Positions 17,538-25,461 of a stretch of 64,000 bases of DNA are shown piece after piece. The stretch is from Alkalimarinus sediminis. GTDB lineage: Bacteria > Pseudomonadota > Gammaproteobacteria > Pseudomonadales > Oleiphilaceae. Every line of letters begins with the position of its first letter. Position 1 is the first letter of the stretch. The DNA lies in contig NZ_CP101527.1 of NCBI RefSeq assembly GCF_026427595.1, positions 4,025,001 to 4,089,000 on the forward strand. Direction: 5' to 3'. The notes beneath the pieces are model-generated. The model did no database searches. It saw only the letters and a list, made by a program, of their open reading frames with translations, and was not told the origin of the DNA. A program made the position numbers and the translations under genes.

Positions 17538-17861
17538 TTACTCTTCAACCCACTCCCATCGGAGTGGTTCACCAAAATCATCGTAGATCATTTTCTTTTT
17601 AGGGGCTGAGCGTCGAGGCCTTTTTTTAACCGGTTCAGGATGTTTGCGCGCTTCAATCGTGGCAACCACATCATTAAGCAACGTGCGGCCTTCTTTTGGC
17701 TCATCGAACACAATGGCGTTGGATTTTATCGGGCCATTCTGATCAAACCGCCCACTCACCCCACTCTCAACCTGCTCAAGACTCCCCCCTTGTTCGAGGA
17801 AATCACGCACCTGAGATTCTAACTCATTTCTGATCTCTGCTTTCGTTGGCCGTTTATTCAC
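17538..17861 (-). CDS. Conserved small protein, possibly SutA-like
   Basis: This 107-residue soluble protein has an N-terminal helix (TKAEIRNELESQVRDFLEQG), a turn motif FLxxGGxxxxVxxGVSGR, and a basic C-terminal stretch (KKRPRRSAPKKK) ending in an aromatic/acidic tail. The FLEQGGSLEQVESG segment recalls the conserved helix of SutA, an RNA polymerase-binding regulator of Pseudomonas, but overall similarity is not proven. GTG start at 17861; no in-frame ATG lies nearby upstream and the ribosome site is weak. It converges with the 16968 gene. Confidence 0.7.
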   Translation of the reverse strand: MNKRPTKAEIRNELESQVRDFLEQGGSLEQVESGVSGRFDQNGPIKSNAIVFDEPKEGRTLLNDVVATIEARKHPEPVKKRPRRSAPKKKMIYDDFGEPLRWEWVEE

Positions 17862-18050
17862 GTTATCGCATCATTAAATAGAAGAGTTAAGCATTTTAGT
17901 GATTAAAGTTGTTAAAAAGCCAGAGTAACAGAAACCGCTGGCTAGAGCTCATGAGTTTTAAGTATTGCCACTTCCATTGGCATTGATGTGAGTTAGTTTC
18001 ATCAGGTTTCATACGGCACTAGAGCTAAGGTGCCATATTCAAGATTTGCC

Positions 18051-18092
18051 CTATACTTTCTATTAAGCGCCTTATACTTTCTATTAAGCGCC
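18051..18092 (+). repeat. Two 21-bp direct repeats upstream of a solute-binding gene
   Basis: CTATACTTTCTATTAAGCG plus CC is repeated at once with a single mismatch (18051-18071 and 18072-18092), ending 34 bases before the 18127 start. It duplicates TATACT-like -10 material, so the promoter may be duplicated. Confidence 0.75.
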
Positions 18093-18126
18093 CTCTAATT
18101 CATATTAAAGTAAACTAAAGGCCCTC

Positions 18127-18891
18127 ATGAACAGACATGTCAAACTGCTGATTTCGTCGATCTGTCTCAGTATGCTAGTTAATTTTAGCAGCTCTGCTAA
18201 CGACATTAAGCCAATTCAGTTCGACATCATAAAATCATATCCGTTCGCGTATATTAACGAGAACGGAAAAGAGGTCGGCACCTATTGGGAGTATGCCGAC
18301 TTAATTGCAGAAGAAACGGGTATTAGTATTGCAAAAAGCATCATGCCGAAGAGCAGACTTATTTCAAATTTAAAATCCGGTCATTCAGACGCAGCAATTT
18401 TATTTAAAACCGATAGCCTCAACAGTCATGTTGAATACATTGTACAGGTGAGGACCATCCCAATTATTGTTGCTACGCAAAAAGGCACCCTCATCAACCA
18501 CTATGATGATCTAAAGTCACTAGCGACTATTGGTGTGTTTCGCTCAGGGGTCATCAACCCAAGATTCGACAATGATAACCAGTTAAACAAAGACTTTATC
18601 TCCAGCTATCCTAAGATGGTAAAAATGCTGGCAGCAAAACGACTTGATGCCATTACCGGCAACGGGGTCGCCCTCAAAGCCCTAATCAATCAAATGTGTT
18701 TGCAAGATAAAGTTGAAATATCCCCGTTACTAATGGGCAAGCGCGAGCAATGGTTGGTGATGTCTAAAAAGTCAGAACATTTAGATCAGGCTCAAACTAT
18801 AAAAGAGTCTATTCTAAAACTAAAAGCCAAAGGGGCATTAGATACCATTTTTGAGGCCCATGTTTCACAACACAATCACACATGTCAGTAA
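18127..18891 (+). CDS. Periplasmic solute-binding-like protein (SBP_bac_3), orphan
   Basis: This 254-residue exported protein has a signal peptide (residues 1-24, LLISSICLSMLVNFSSSA) and a divergent class-3 solute-binding fold (IKSYPFAYINENGKEVGTYWEYADLIAEETGI). No transporter genes adjoin, as with the other three such proteins of the window. Two histidines and a Cys cluster at the C-terminus (HVSQHNHTCQ). Ligand and partner are unknown; sensory or amino-acid binding roles are known for relatives. Confidence 0.82.
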   Translation: MNRHVKLLISSICLSMLVNFSSSANDIKPIQFDIIKSYPFAYINENGKEVGTYWEYADLIAEETGISIAKSIMPKSRLISNLKSGHSDAAILFKTDSLNSHVEYIVQVRTIPIIVATQKGTLINHYDDLKSLATIGVFRSGVINPRFDNDNQLNKDFISSYPKMVKMLAAKRLDAITGNGVALKALINQMCLQDKVEISPLLMGKREQWLVMSKKSEHLDQAQTIKESILKLKAKGALDTIFEAHVSQHNHTCQ

Positions 18892-18984
18892 AAACGTCAT
18901 ATCTCTATTCGTCAATGATGCAGGTTATTTGTTAACCTTTGCATATCCCAAATCGCTAGAGCCAATTTATCATCGAGCCTTCAG

Positions 18985-19872
18985 TTGCCTAATCAACATC
19001 ATTTAAAAGCAGACCTTCTCTTAGTGGTTGTTACCTTACTGGCAGCCGCTGGTTGGATTTTTTCTAAAGAGACACTGCAGGGAATCCCGCCGATTCTATT
19101 TATCGGTATTCGTTTTTTGCTGGCGGGCCTTGTGCTGGCCATGATCGGACTAAGGGCATTCAAAGCTCTATCAGCGCAAGCATTAAAGCGTTCACTGCTC
19201 ACCGGGGCGGTATTTGCTATTGCTATGATGTTTTGGATCATGGGGCTGTTTAATGCCGAACATGTCGGGGAAGGTGCTTTTATTACCAGCATGGGCGTTG
19301 TACTGGTACCCATTATGGCTCGCTGGATATTTGGCGATTCGCCCCCTCTAAGTACTTGGTTGGCGCTACCTGTCGCTATCTCTGGTCTGGCACTTCTCTC
19401 ACTGGATAACGGGCTACATTTAGATGTTAGCCAGATATTCTTTTTAGCCGCCGCTACAATATTTGCGCTACATTTTAACCTCAACACCCGAATGGTGGCT
19501 GAAGTTCCGGTATTGGTGCTGACGTCGATACAATTAATGGTAGTGGGGATTGTAGCGTTTGCTGTTTCTTGGGCTACTGAAGCGTGGCCTACAGAGGTAG
19601 CGGGTAATATATGGGGCTGGTTGCTAGCCAGTGCCATTATCGCCACCAGCCTGCGCTTTTACCTACAGACATTTGCTCAAGGTCTTGCACCTGCTAGCCA
19701 TGCAGCGGTCATTTTAACCCTGGAGCCTATTTGGACAACATTGCTAGCAGGATTGTGGTTTGGGGAGGTGTTAAGTGTAATGCAATGGTTCGGCTGTGGA
19801 TTGATATTCTCGGCACTACTCATTAACCGTTGGCACTGGGTTAAACTAGCCCTAAAAGGGCTAAGATCATAA
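18985..19872 (+). CDS. DMT-superfamily (EamA) transporter
   Basis: This 295-residue inner-membrane protein has ten predicted helices in two EamA repeats, the drug/metabolite transporter architecture. The first repeat is LLLVVVTLLAAAGWIFSKE...GIRFLLAGLVLAMIGL; the second carries the typical ASHAAVILTLEPIWTTLLAG. The start is TTG at 18985: no in-frame ATG exists between the preceding stop (18916) and the conserved helix 1. The 3' end overlaps the convergent lysE-type gene by six bases. Export of an amino acid or metabolite is likely; substrate unknown. Confidence 0.88.
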   Translation: MPNQHHLKADLLLVVVTLLAAAGWIFSKETLQGIPPILFIGIRFLLAGLVLAMIGLRAFKALSAQALKRSLLTGAVFAIAMMFWIMGLFNAEHVGEGAFITSMGVVLVPIMARWIFGDSPPLSTWLALPVAISGLALLSLDNGLHLDVSQIFFLAAATIFALHFNLNTRMVAEVPVLVLTSIQLMVVGIVAFAVSWATEAWPTEVAGNIWGWLLASAIIATSLRFYLQTFAQGLAPASHAAVILTLEPIWTTLLAGLWFGEVLSVMQWFGCGLIFSALLINRWHWVKLALKGLRS

Positions 19873-20505
19873 CCCTTCGAGTACTATTTCATAAGCCAGT
19901 ACAAACAACGACACCGCAATAGACCACATCATCAGACAGATAAGACTATCCAGTATTCGCCATGTGCTTGGTTTCTTAAATAGTGGTGCCAGTTTTTTTG
20001 CTCCCCAGCTTAGTGAAAAAAACCATACAAATGAGGCCAGCGCAGCACCACCTGCAAACCACCATCGCTCTGGCAGTGCGTATTGGCCTCCGATACTGCC
20101 TATTAACACGACCGTATCCAGATAAACGTGAGGGTTAAGCAGACTAATGGCAAGAGTGGTCAAAATCGCTGAAGATCTAGACTTGAGTACGCTTGTATCT
20201 GAGTTTAAAGGCTTTGGGTTGATGGCCGATTTTAATGCTCGAAACCCATATACCGCTAAAAAGAGCCCGCCAAAAAGCGCCGCAGCCAACATTAAATTAG
20301 GTGCTTTAGTAATGAGCGCCCCCATACCTGCGATGCCCGCGAAGATTAGCAGTGTATCCAACGTGCTACAGGTCACTGCGATCAAACCATTAAATTGCTG
20401 CCTTAACCCATGAGACAATACAAAGGCATTCTGAGCACCTATCGCTACAATCAGGCTGCCACTGGTCACAAATCCTTTCATCAACGGTATTAGTAGTTCT
20501 TGCAT
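19867..20505 (-). CDS. LysE/ArgO-family basic amino-acid exporter
   Basis: This 212-residue inner-membrane protein has six predicted helices and the LysE signature at the N-terminus (GFVTSGSLIVAIGAQNAFVLSHGL) plus the ISLLNPHVYLDTVVLIG motif near residue 120. LysE and ArgO export lysine and arginine. It is divergent from an ArgP/LysG-type LysR regulator, the classic arrangement for control by intracellular basic amino acids. ArgO or LysE substrate cannot be chosen from sequence alone. The window also contains an arginine deiminase operon, but far away. Confidence 0.93.
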   Translation of the reverse strand: MQELLIPLMKGFVTSGSLIVAIGAQNAFVLSHGLRQQFNGLIAVTCSTLDTLLIFAGIAGMGALITKAPNLMLAAALFGGLFLAVYGFRALKSAINPKPLNSDTSVLKSRSSAILTTLAISLLNPHVYLDTVVLIGSIGGQYALPERWWFAGGAALASFVWFFSLSWGAKKLAPLFKKPSTWRILDSLICLMMWSIAVSLFVLAYEIVLEGL

Positions 20506-20609
20506 TTGCCCAACCCCATAGAAATGCGTTTTAACTTGATGAAATGAAGTCTATCGTTCAGGCTATAATAAGTTAAATTAATTAATCTACTTATACATAA
20601 GAACTACTA

Positions 20610-21503
20610 ATGAGTATTGAGATCCCACAATTAGAAGCAGTCGCCCAGATCATTGAAACACAGAGCTTTGAGAAAGCTGCCGAACGGCTCTGTATTACCC
20701 AGTCGGCGATCTCTCAGCGGTTACGACAGTTAGAAACACAGTTGGGGCAAAGACTCATCATTCGCTCTAGCCCTCCTACACTCACGGATGCAGGAGTTAA
20801 GATATTAAAATACTACCGGCAGGTCAGTCACCTCCAAGAAGACTTATTAAACAACCTCGCCGGTAGTGGTGATGATGGCATAGCTTCCATAGCCATTGGT
20901 TCAAATGCTGACAGTCTGGCTACTTGGTTATTAGACGCACTCACGCCACTGCTCAATAATGGTAAGACATTTGTTGAGATTCATGTCGATGATCAAGATC
21001 GAACCCATGATCTATTGCGAGACGGCACTGTGGTCGGGTGCATTAGTGCCAGTGATGCACCTATCCAAGGGTGTAACTGCCTCCCTTTGGGTGTGATGAC
21101 CTATCGTTGCTTGGTATCCCCTGACTATAAAAAGCGTTACTTCCCTAATGGCATAACTAGAGAGGCTATGTTGGCTGCACCTTGCGTTGAGTTTAACCAT
21201 AAAGATGATTTACAACGCGAATACCTCTCCCGCTACTTCAAAGGAGGCTACCCTCAAATGAGGCATCGTGTTCCTTCGACTGAGTCTTTTTTGGAGTTTA
21301 TAGCCAGAGGGTTCGGCTGGGGCATGGTACCCGATGTTCAGAGTCAACAATGGCTGAGTGAGGGCAAAGTTATCGAACTGATAGAGGGCAATACGCTGGA
21401 TATTCCGCTCTATTGGCATATCTGGAACCTTCGAACAGACCTTGGCCGGACTTTAACCGACGCCCTCCAAGCCAAAGCAGCCAGTGTGCTCTCCCCGTTG
21501 TAG
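20610..21503 (+). CDS. argP: LysR-type regulator ArgP/LysG family
   Basis: This 297-residue LysR regulator has the helix-turn-helix IIETQSFEKAAERLCITQSAISQRLRQLETQLGQRL and an effector domain matching ArgP/IciA in length and pattern (IAIGSNADSLATWLLDAL, and a C-terminal WHIWNLRTDLGRTLTDAL). It is divergent from the lysE/argO-type exporter. A TATAAT hexamer at 20564-20569 in the shared spacer may be its -10. ArgP senses lysine and arginine and activates the exporter; autoregulation is common. Confidence 0.92.
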   Translation: MSIEIPQLEAVAQIIETQSFEKAAERLCITQSAISQRLRQLETQLGQRLIIRSSPPTLTDAGVKILKYYRQVSHLQEDLLNNLAGSGDDGIASIAIGSNADSLATWLLDALTPLLNNGKTFVEIHVDDQDRTHDLLRDGTVVGCISASDAPIQGCNCLPLGVMTYRCLVSPDYKKRYFPNGITREAMLAAPCVEFNHKDDLQREYLSRYFKGGYPQMRHRVPSTESFLEFIARGFGWGMVPDVQSQQWLSEGKVIELIEGNTLDIPLYWHIWNLRTDLGRTLTDALQAKAASVLSPL

Positions 21504-21590
21504 CAGAGCAATCAACTGTTTAGCTGTGTTAATGGTCATAACATGATAAACTGCGCTGGTTTTTTTAATCTTAAAATTTAAGTGAGTAAT

Positions 21591-22211
21591 ATGTCTGATA
21601 AATACACTACCGTTGAAGAACGTGTAAGCTACGGCATCGGCCGTCAAATGGGCGACCAATTAGCAAGCAACCCTTTTGAAGGTCTACATATCGATTCTGT
21701 ACTAAACGGTCTAGCGGATGCGTTAAATGGTCAGGCGAGCCCTGTTCCACAAGATCTAATGGAAGCAGCGTTCCAAGAGATCAGCGCAAAAATGCAGGCG
21801 CAACAAGCCGAGCAAGCAAAAGCACTATCAGCTGAAGGTGAAAAATTCCTGGCTGAAAATGCCAAGCGTGAAGAAGTCACAGTGACTGAGTCAGGCTTAC
21901 AGTACGAAGTATTAACTGCGGCTGAAGGCGAAAAGCCAAGCCAGGCTTCTACGGTACGTACTCACTACCACGGCACATTGATCAACGGTGAAGTATTTGA
22001 TAGCTCATACGACCGCGGTCAACCTGCTGAGTTCCCAGTAGGCGGTGTAATCGCTGGTTGGACTGAAGCACTTCAGATGATGAGTGTTGGTTCAAAATGG
22101 CGTCTATATGTGCCATACAACCTAGCGTATGGTGAGCAAGGTGCAGGTGGTGTGATAGGGCCATACTCTACATTGATTTTTGATGTTGAGTTATTAGCCA
22201 TCGTAGGTTAA
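21591..22211 (+). CDS. fklB: FKBP-type peptidyl-prolyl isomerase (FKBP22)
   Basis: This 206-residue protein has the FklB layout: an N-terminal dimerising helical domain (VSYGIGRQMGDQLA...; residues 8-70), a long connecting helix (ISAKMQAQQAEQAKALSAEGEKFL), and a C-terminal FKBP domain from about residue 95 (VRTHYHGTLINGEVFDSSYDRG...GWTEALQMMSVGSKWRLYVPYNLAYGE). It has no signal peptide, so it is cytoplasmic. It catalyses proline isomerisation during protein folding. ATG 21591 is preferred to the in-frame GTG at 21582. Two terminator-like hairpins lie 220-340 bases downstream. Confidence 0.94.
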   Translation: MSDKYTTVEERVSYGIGRQMGDQLASNPFEGLHIDSVLNGLADALNGQASPVPQDLMEAAFQEISAKMQAQQAEQAKALSAEGEKFLAENAKREEVTVTESGLQYEVLTAAEGEKPSQASTVRTHYHGTLINGEVFDSSYDRGQPAEFPVGGVIAGWTEALQMMSVGSKWRLYVPYNLAYGEQGAGGVIGPYSTLIFDVELLAIVG

Positions 22212-22433
22212 TTACTGCCGCGTCTGCGTAATTGAGGGGTGTATAAGCGCCTCTTAGTTACGCACTACTCCATTATAGCCACATAATTACCGCTTTGAGC
22301 TTTTCTCCAGCCAACTGATACACCCCGTTACACTCCCTTGCATTTACTCACGCACCCTTACTCTTTTGCCGTAGAACATTCGCCGATCTTCTCTTACTAT
22401 TTAATTGTGGATTTGAGTAGTATCCCCCTTATA

Positions 22434-22467
22434 AGCGGCGGGTTATGTTGTACCGCCGCTGTTTTTT
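22434..22467 (+). terminator. Intrinsic terminator downstream of fklB
   Basis: AGCGGCGG (22434-22441) pairs with CCGCCGCT (22453-22460), followed by G and TTTTTT. It lies 220 bases past the fklB stop in a 405-base gene-free gap in which no protein-coding gene was recognised. A separate short transcript ending here is possible. Confidence 0.75.
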
Positions 22468-22524
22468 CTGGGAGATCAAATCCAACCTTATTCAAGTTTC
22501 ATGCCCTTCTCTTCTGTTATTTTT

Positions 22525-22556
22525 AGGCGACACCTCTTAGAGCTGTCGCCTTTTTT
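22525..22556 (+). terminator. Second intrinsic terminator before PhzF-type gene
   Basis: AGGCGACA (22525-22532) pairs with TGTCGCCT (22544-22551) and a TTTTTT run follows. It is 57 bases after the previous terminator, with nothing recognisable as a gene between them. Confidence 0.8.
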
Positions 22557-22616
22557 ATATCTTTCATCTAACCTAGAAACTCTCAACAGAACACTAATTT
22601 GTACAAGGGCCCGCAC

Positions 22617-23411
22617 ATGTCAGAAATATCCATTTATCAAATTGATGCATTCTCAAATAAGGTATTCAGTGGCAACCCTGCAGCGGTCTGCGTATTAGAT
22701 AGCGCGATAAGTGACGAAGTAATGCAACAAATCGCCAAAGAGAATAATCTATCAGAAACCGCGTTTATTATGGCTAACGAAACGGGGTGGGATATCAGAT
22801 GGTTTACCCCTAAGTTTGAAGTCCCTTTGTGCGGCCATGCAACATTAGCATCCGCTTATGTCATTTATAATGAGCTATCATTTAACGGGGCTGAGATTAG
22901 GTTTCAATCAAAAAGCGGTGAGCTAATCGTTTACCGGTCAAAGGGGTTGCTCACCCTCGACTTTCCTGCCATGCAGTATGTCGATTGCGAGGAATTACCC
23001 ACCCCTCTAGAAGATGGCTTAGGCATACCGCCTAGATCTGTTTTTAAAGTCGATTCAGACCCCAACTACTATGCGGTATACGAATCTGAAGAACAGATTT
23101 TAGCGCTGCAACCGACGTTAGCAAAGCTTGAGGAACTTCACCCTTATGGCGTGATCATCACTGCTCCGGGTCAGCACTATGACTGTGTTTCTCGTTACTT
23201 TTTACCCAGTTTTAATATCCCAGAAGATCCAGTAACCGGCTCAATACACTGCGCTTTAGTGCCCTACTGGTCTCATAGACTGAACAAACGAAAAATTGAT
23301 GCCGCCCAGCTTTCTGAAAACGGGGGCGAGTTGTTTTGTGAGCTTAAAGGCGACAGAGTTTTAATTTCTGGCTATGCCTCTAAATATCTAGAAGGAAAAA
23401 TTTTTATATAA
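22617..23411 (+). CDS. PhzF-family isomerase-like protein
   Basis: This 264-residue PhzF/diaminopimelate-epimerase-fold protein has two pseudo-symmetric domains: IYQIDAFSNKVFSGNPAAVCVLDS at the N-terminus, the ENNLSETAFIM segment with the usual catalytic Glu, and PEDPVTGSIHCALVPYWSHRL in the second half. Phenazine genes are absent, so it is a general PhzF paralogue of unknown substrate. ATG 22617 has AAGGG upstream. It converges on ybaK with 29 bases between stops. Confidence 0.9.
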   Translation: MSEISIYQIDAFSNKVFSGNPAAVCVLDSAISDEVMQQIAKENNLSETAFIMANETGWDIRWFTPKFEVPLCGHATLASAYVIYNELSFNGAEIRFQSKSGELIVYRSKGLLTLDFPAMQYVDCEELPTPLEDGLGIPPRSVFKVDSDPNYYAVYESEEQILALQPTLAKLEELHPYGVIITAPGQHYDCVSRYFLPSFNIPEDPVTGSIHCALVPYWSHRLNKRKIDAAQLSENGGELFCELKGDRVLISGYASKYLEGKIFI

Positions 23412-23440
23412 ATAGACCCTGCCTATTTTTTAAATGATGG

Positions 23441-23905
23441 CTATATCAGCGTGTCAAAAGAGGCTTCCAGCACTGCAGCTAAATCGTTTGGCGAAAGTTC
23501 TATTTCAAGGCCTCGGCGCCCTGCACTCACAAAGATAGTATCGAAACTGAGAGCTTGTTTATCGATCACCGTATGTAGTCGCCTCTTTTGTCCTAACGGG
23601 CTCACCCCACCCAGAACATAACCAGAAGACCTTTCAACCGCTTTAGGGTCTGCCATTTTGACCTTTTTGGTCTTAACGGCAGACGCCATCGCCTTTAAGC
23701 TTAATTGATTTGATACGGGTATAACGGCGACAGCCAAAACACCAGAGTCTAGCGCTACAACCAGAGTCTTAAATACCCTGGAAGCCGGTAGATTGAGTTT
23801 TTCTGCTGCTTCTTCACCGTAAGAGTTGGCATTTTTGTCATGTTCGTAGTGATGGACTTTATAAAATATTTTAGCTTTTTCCGCACAGTTTATTGCCGGC
23901 GTCAT
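23441..23905 (-). CDS. ybaK: Cys-tRNA(Pro) deacylase, YbaK/EbsC type
   Basis: This 154-residue trans-editing enzyme removes cysteine from mischarged tRNA(Pro). It shows the YbaK fold with the conserved KTLVVALDSG strand containing the catalytic Lys, the LAVAVIPVSNQLSLKAMA segment, GYVLGGVSPLGQKR, and the closing IFVSAGRRGLEIELSPNDLAAV. The start ATG 23905 follows GAGGAATAAAAG. It is monocistronic and convergent with the PhzF gene. Confidence 0.93.
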   Translation of the reverse strand: MTPAINCAEKAKIFYKVHHYEHDKNANSYGEEAAEKLNLPASRVFKTLVVALDSGVLAVAVIPVSNQLSLKAMASAVKTKKVKMADPKAVERSSGYVLGGVSPLGQKRRLHTVIDKQALSFDTIFVSAGRRGLEIELSPNDLAAVLEASFDTLI

Positions 23906-24043
23906 CTTTTATTCCTCAGCAAGCTTGGGGCAAATAAAGACTTATAAATTGATCTAAACCAAGTCTAATATCAGATTTCGAACTAAGATAGTAATTATCT
24001 ATTTTTGCGTCTAACACCCGGTTCGCGCTATACGGAGACAACA

Positions 24044-24610
24044 ATGAATAAAAAGCTCAAAGCTTTTGCACTCGCATTCTTACTGTTAACACTCGTTACA
24101 GGTATTTTACTCGGCTTTACACTGGGATTAACTCACCCTCTGCCTTGGGTGCTGATCGTCGCCTTAGCCTTGGTGATTGTGCTCAACAAGAAAGCAACAG
24201 AGAGCCAGTTTGTCACCTGGAAAGATGAATATAGTGTGGGTATTGAGTCTATCGATAATGACCACAAAATGCTGTTAAAGCTGATCAACCAACTACAAAC
24301 ATCATCTTTATACTATACTGGCGAAGACTTTGATAAGGCCGCACTAAACGAACTTATTGAGTACACCAAATTCCACTTCTCTCGTGAAGAGAAGATGATG
24401 GAAGAGAATGGCTACCCAGATTTTGAAGCTCATCGCAAACAGCACGTTAATATGACAGATGAAGTGGTCAGAAAAGTAAAAGAGTACGAGTCGGATAGCG
24501 AAAAAACCGTCGAAGATCTTTTAGACTACCTCAAAAAGTGGCTGATTAACCATATTAATGGCACCGACAAGAAATACAGCGCATTTTTAATTGAAAAGGG
24601 CGTTAAGTAG
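24044..24610 (+). CDS. Membrane-anchored bacteriohemerythrin
   Basis: This 188-residue protein has two N-terminal membrane segments (about 6-24 and 31-47) followed by a hemerythrin domain. The di-iron ligands are visible in order: WKDEYSVGIESIDNDHKML, the TKFHFSREEKMM helix, the HRKQH pair and HINGTDKKY. Hemerythrins bind O2 reversibly or sense it; a membrane-tethered form may deliver O2 to membrane oxygenases or act as a store. ATG 24044 follows GGAG; an upstream GTG/ATG extension is not needed. A 13-bp perfect inverted repeat follows (24632-24667). Confidence 0.9.
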   Translation: MNKKLKAFALAFLLLTLVTGILLGFTLGLTHPLPWVLIVALALVIVLNKKATESQFVTWKDEYSVGIESIDNDHKMLLKLINQLQTSSLYYTGEDFDKAALNELIEYTKFHFSREEKMMEENGYPDFEAHRKQHVNMTDEVVRKVKEYESDSEKTVEDLLDYLKKWLINHINGTDKKYSAFLIEKGVK

Positions 24611-24631
24611 TTAAACCATAAGCCTCTGTCT

Positions 24632-24667
24632 ATACTGTATCAAGCCGTTAAGGACTTGATACAGTAT
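24632..24667. repeat. Perfect 13-bp inverted repeat
   Basis: ATACTGTATCAAG (24632-24644) and CTTGATACAGTAT (24655-24667) are perfect complements around a 10-base loop. No T run follows. It sits in the short gap between bacteriohemerythrin and DUF2970 genes, 20 bases before the latter's start, so it may attenuate the downstream gene or bind a regulator. Confidence 0.7.
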
Positions 24668-24687
24668 TAACTTATTGGGGCTCCAAC

Positions 24688-25023
24688 ATGAATAATCCAA
24701 CCAATATTCCGCACCCCCCCAAAACCAACACGCCTGAACCAAGCAACAGCAAACCAAATTCTACCCATAGCGATGCGCCTAATGCATCTCAAGCAACCTT
24801 ATCAAACAGCACAGATACAATACCCACTGCAACCCATCTCACTTTTTGGCAAACGCTTTCAAGTGTTTTATATGCCATGCTGGGGGTTCAAGGGAGAAAG
24901 AATGCCCAAGCGAGCTTAGAAAAAGGCCGTATTGGCATGTTTATATTGGTTGGGTTGTTAGTAGCGGGCTGTTTCGTTTTAATCGTGGCGCTAGTCGCGT
25001 ATTTAGCTATTACAAGTAGATAA
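24688..25023 (+). CDS. DUF2970 family single-span membrane protein
   Basis: This 111-residue protein has a long Pro/Asn/Ser/Thr-rich N-terminal region (residues 1-50), then the DUF2970 core (FWQTLSSVLYAMLGVQGRKNAQASLEKG...) and one membrane segment (about 83-107) ending near the C-terminus. DUF2970 proteins of gammaproteobacteria are of unknown function. The last two codons and the stop codon are the first unit of an 8-bp tandem repeat. The long acid-poor N-terminal tail is unusual for the family. Confidence 0.82.
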   Translation: MNNPTNIPHPPKTNTPEPSNSKPNSTHSDAPNASQATLSNSTDTIPTATHLTFWQTLSSVLYAMLGVQGRKNAQASLEKGRIGMFILVGLLVAGCFVLIVALVAYLAITSR

Positions 25024-25102
25024 GTAGATAAGTAGATAAGTAGATAAGTAGATAAGTAGATAAGTAGATAAGTAGATAAGTAGATAAGTAGATAAGTAGA
25101 TT
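25014..25102 (+). repeat. 8-bp tandem repeat (~11 copies) starting inside a stop codon
   Basis: The unit TAAGTAGA recurs ten times without error from 25021 to 25100 with a partial leading copy at 25014-25020. The DUF2970 stop codon TAA (25021-25023) is the start of the first full unit. Units of eight cannot change the protein end because the stop is in the first copy, so copy-number change would alter only the 3' UTR. Confidence 0.95.
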
Positions 25103-25191
25103 ATCCGCTAGCGTATTGGAGCGTGTAGGCGAGGCTAAGTATTCTACGTGATTCTTCATTAGAAGGCGTCACACACACGTCAGGACATACC

Positions 25192-25299
25192 AAACAATCT
25201 CCCTACACTAAACAATCTATCTGCGCTAAACAATCTATCTGCACTAAACAATCTATCTGCACTAAACAATCGCCCCAAACTAAGCAATCGCCTCACACA
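25192..25299 (+). repeat. Six imperfect 18-bp tandem repeats
   Basis: Units begin at 25192, 25210, 25228, 25246, 25264 and 25282. The consensus is AAACAATCTATCTGCACT; units 1, 5 and 6 diverge in the second half. The 438-base gap 25024-25461 holds no recognised gene: it contains this array, the 8-bp array and a hairpin. Confidence 0.9.
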
Positions 25300-25307
25300 T
25301 AGATTAA

Positions 25308-25378
25308 GACTCGGCCAGTAAGGCTAACGGAATCTTTCATTCCAAACTCGATTATGAGCGGTCCTTATTAGCCGAGTC
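25308..25378. repeat. 71-base long-stem fold between two gene ends
   Basis: GACTCGGC (25308-25315) pairs with GCCGAGTC (25371-25378). Inside it TAAGG (25319-25323) can pair with CCTTA (25363-25367), and GGAAT/ATTCC (25329-25343) forms an inner hairpin. It has no T tail. It could be a structured RNA end or a small RNA; this is by-eye folding. Confidence 0.55.
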
Positions 25379-25461
25379 ACAGTCTCAAATATGGGTCAGA
25401 GTCACTTAAAAATCAAGGTTCTCTAAAGTTCAAAATTTCATAAAAAAGGTCGTTAACAGAC

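Noticed and set aside
18999-19646. Minus-strand 215-codon frame over the DMT transporter
   Set aside because: The other strand has a clear ten-helix EamA protein; this frame lacks structure and a start signal.
22338-22526. 62-codon frame in the fklB-PhzF gap
   Set aside because: It runs through the first terminator hairpin and has no ribosome site.
25192-25299. CRISPR-like array
   Set aside because: Units of 18 bp are directly adjacent with no spacers and no cas genes are near.
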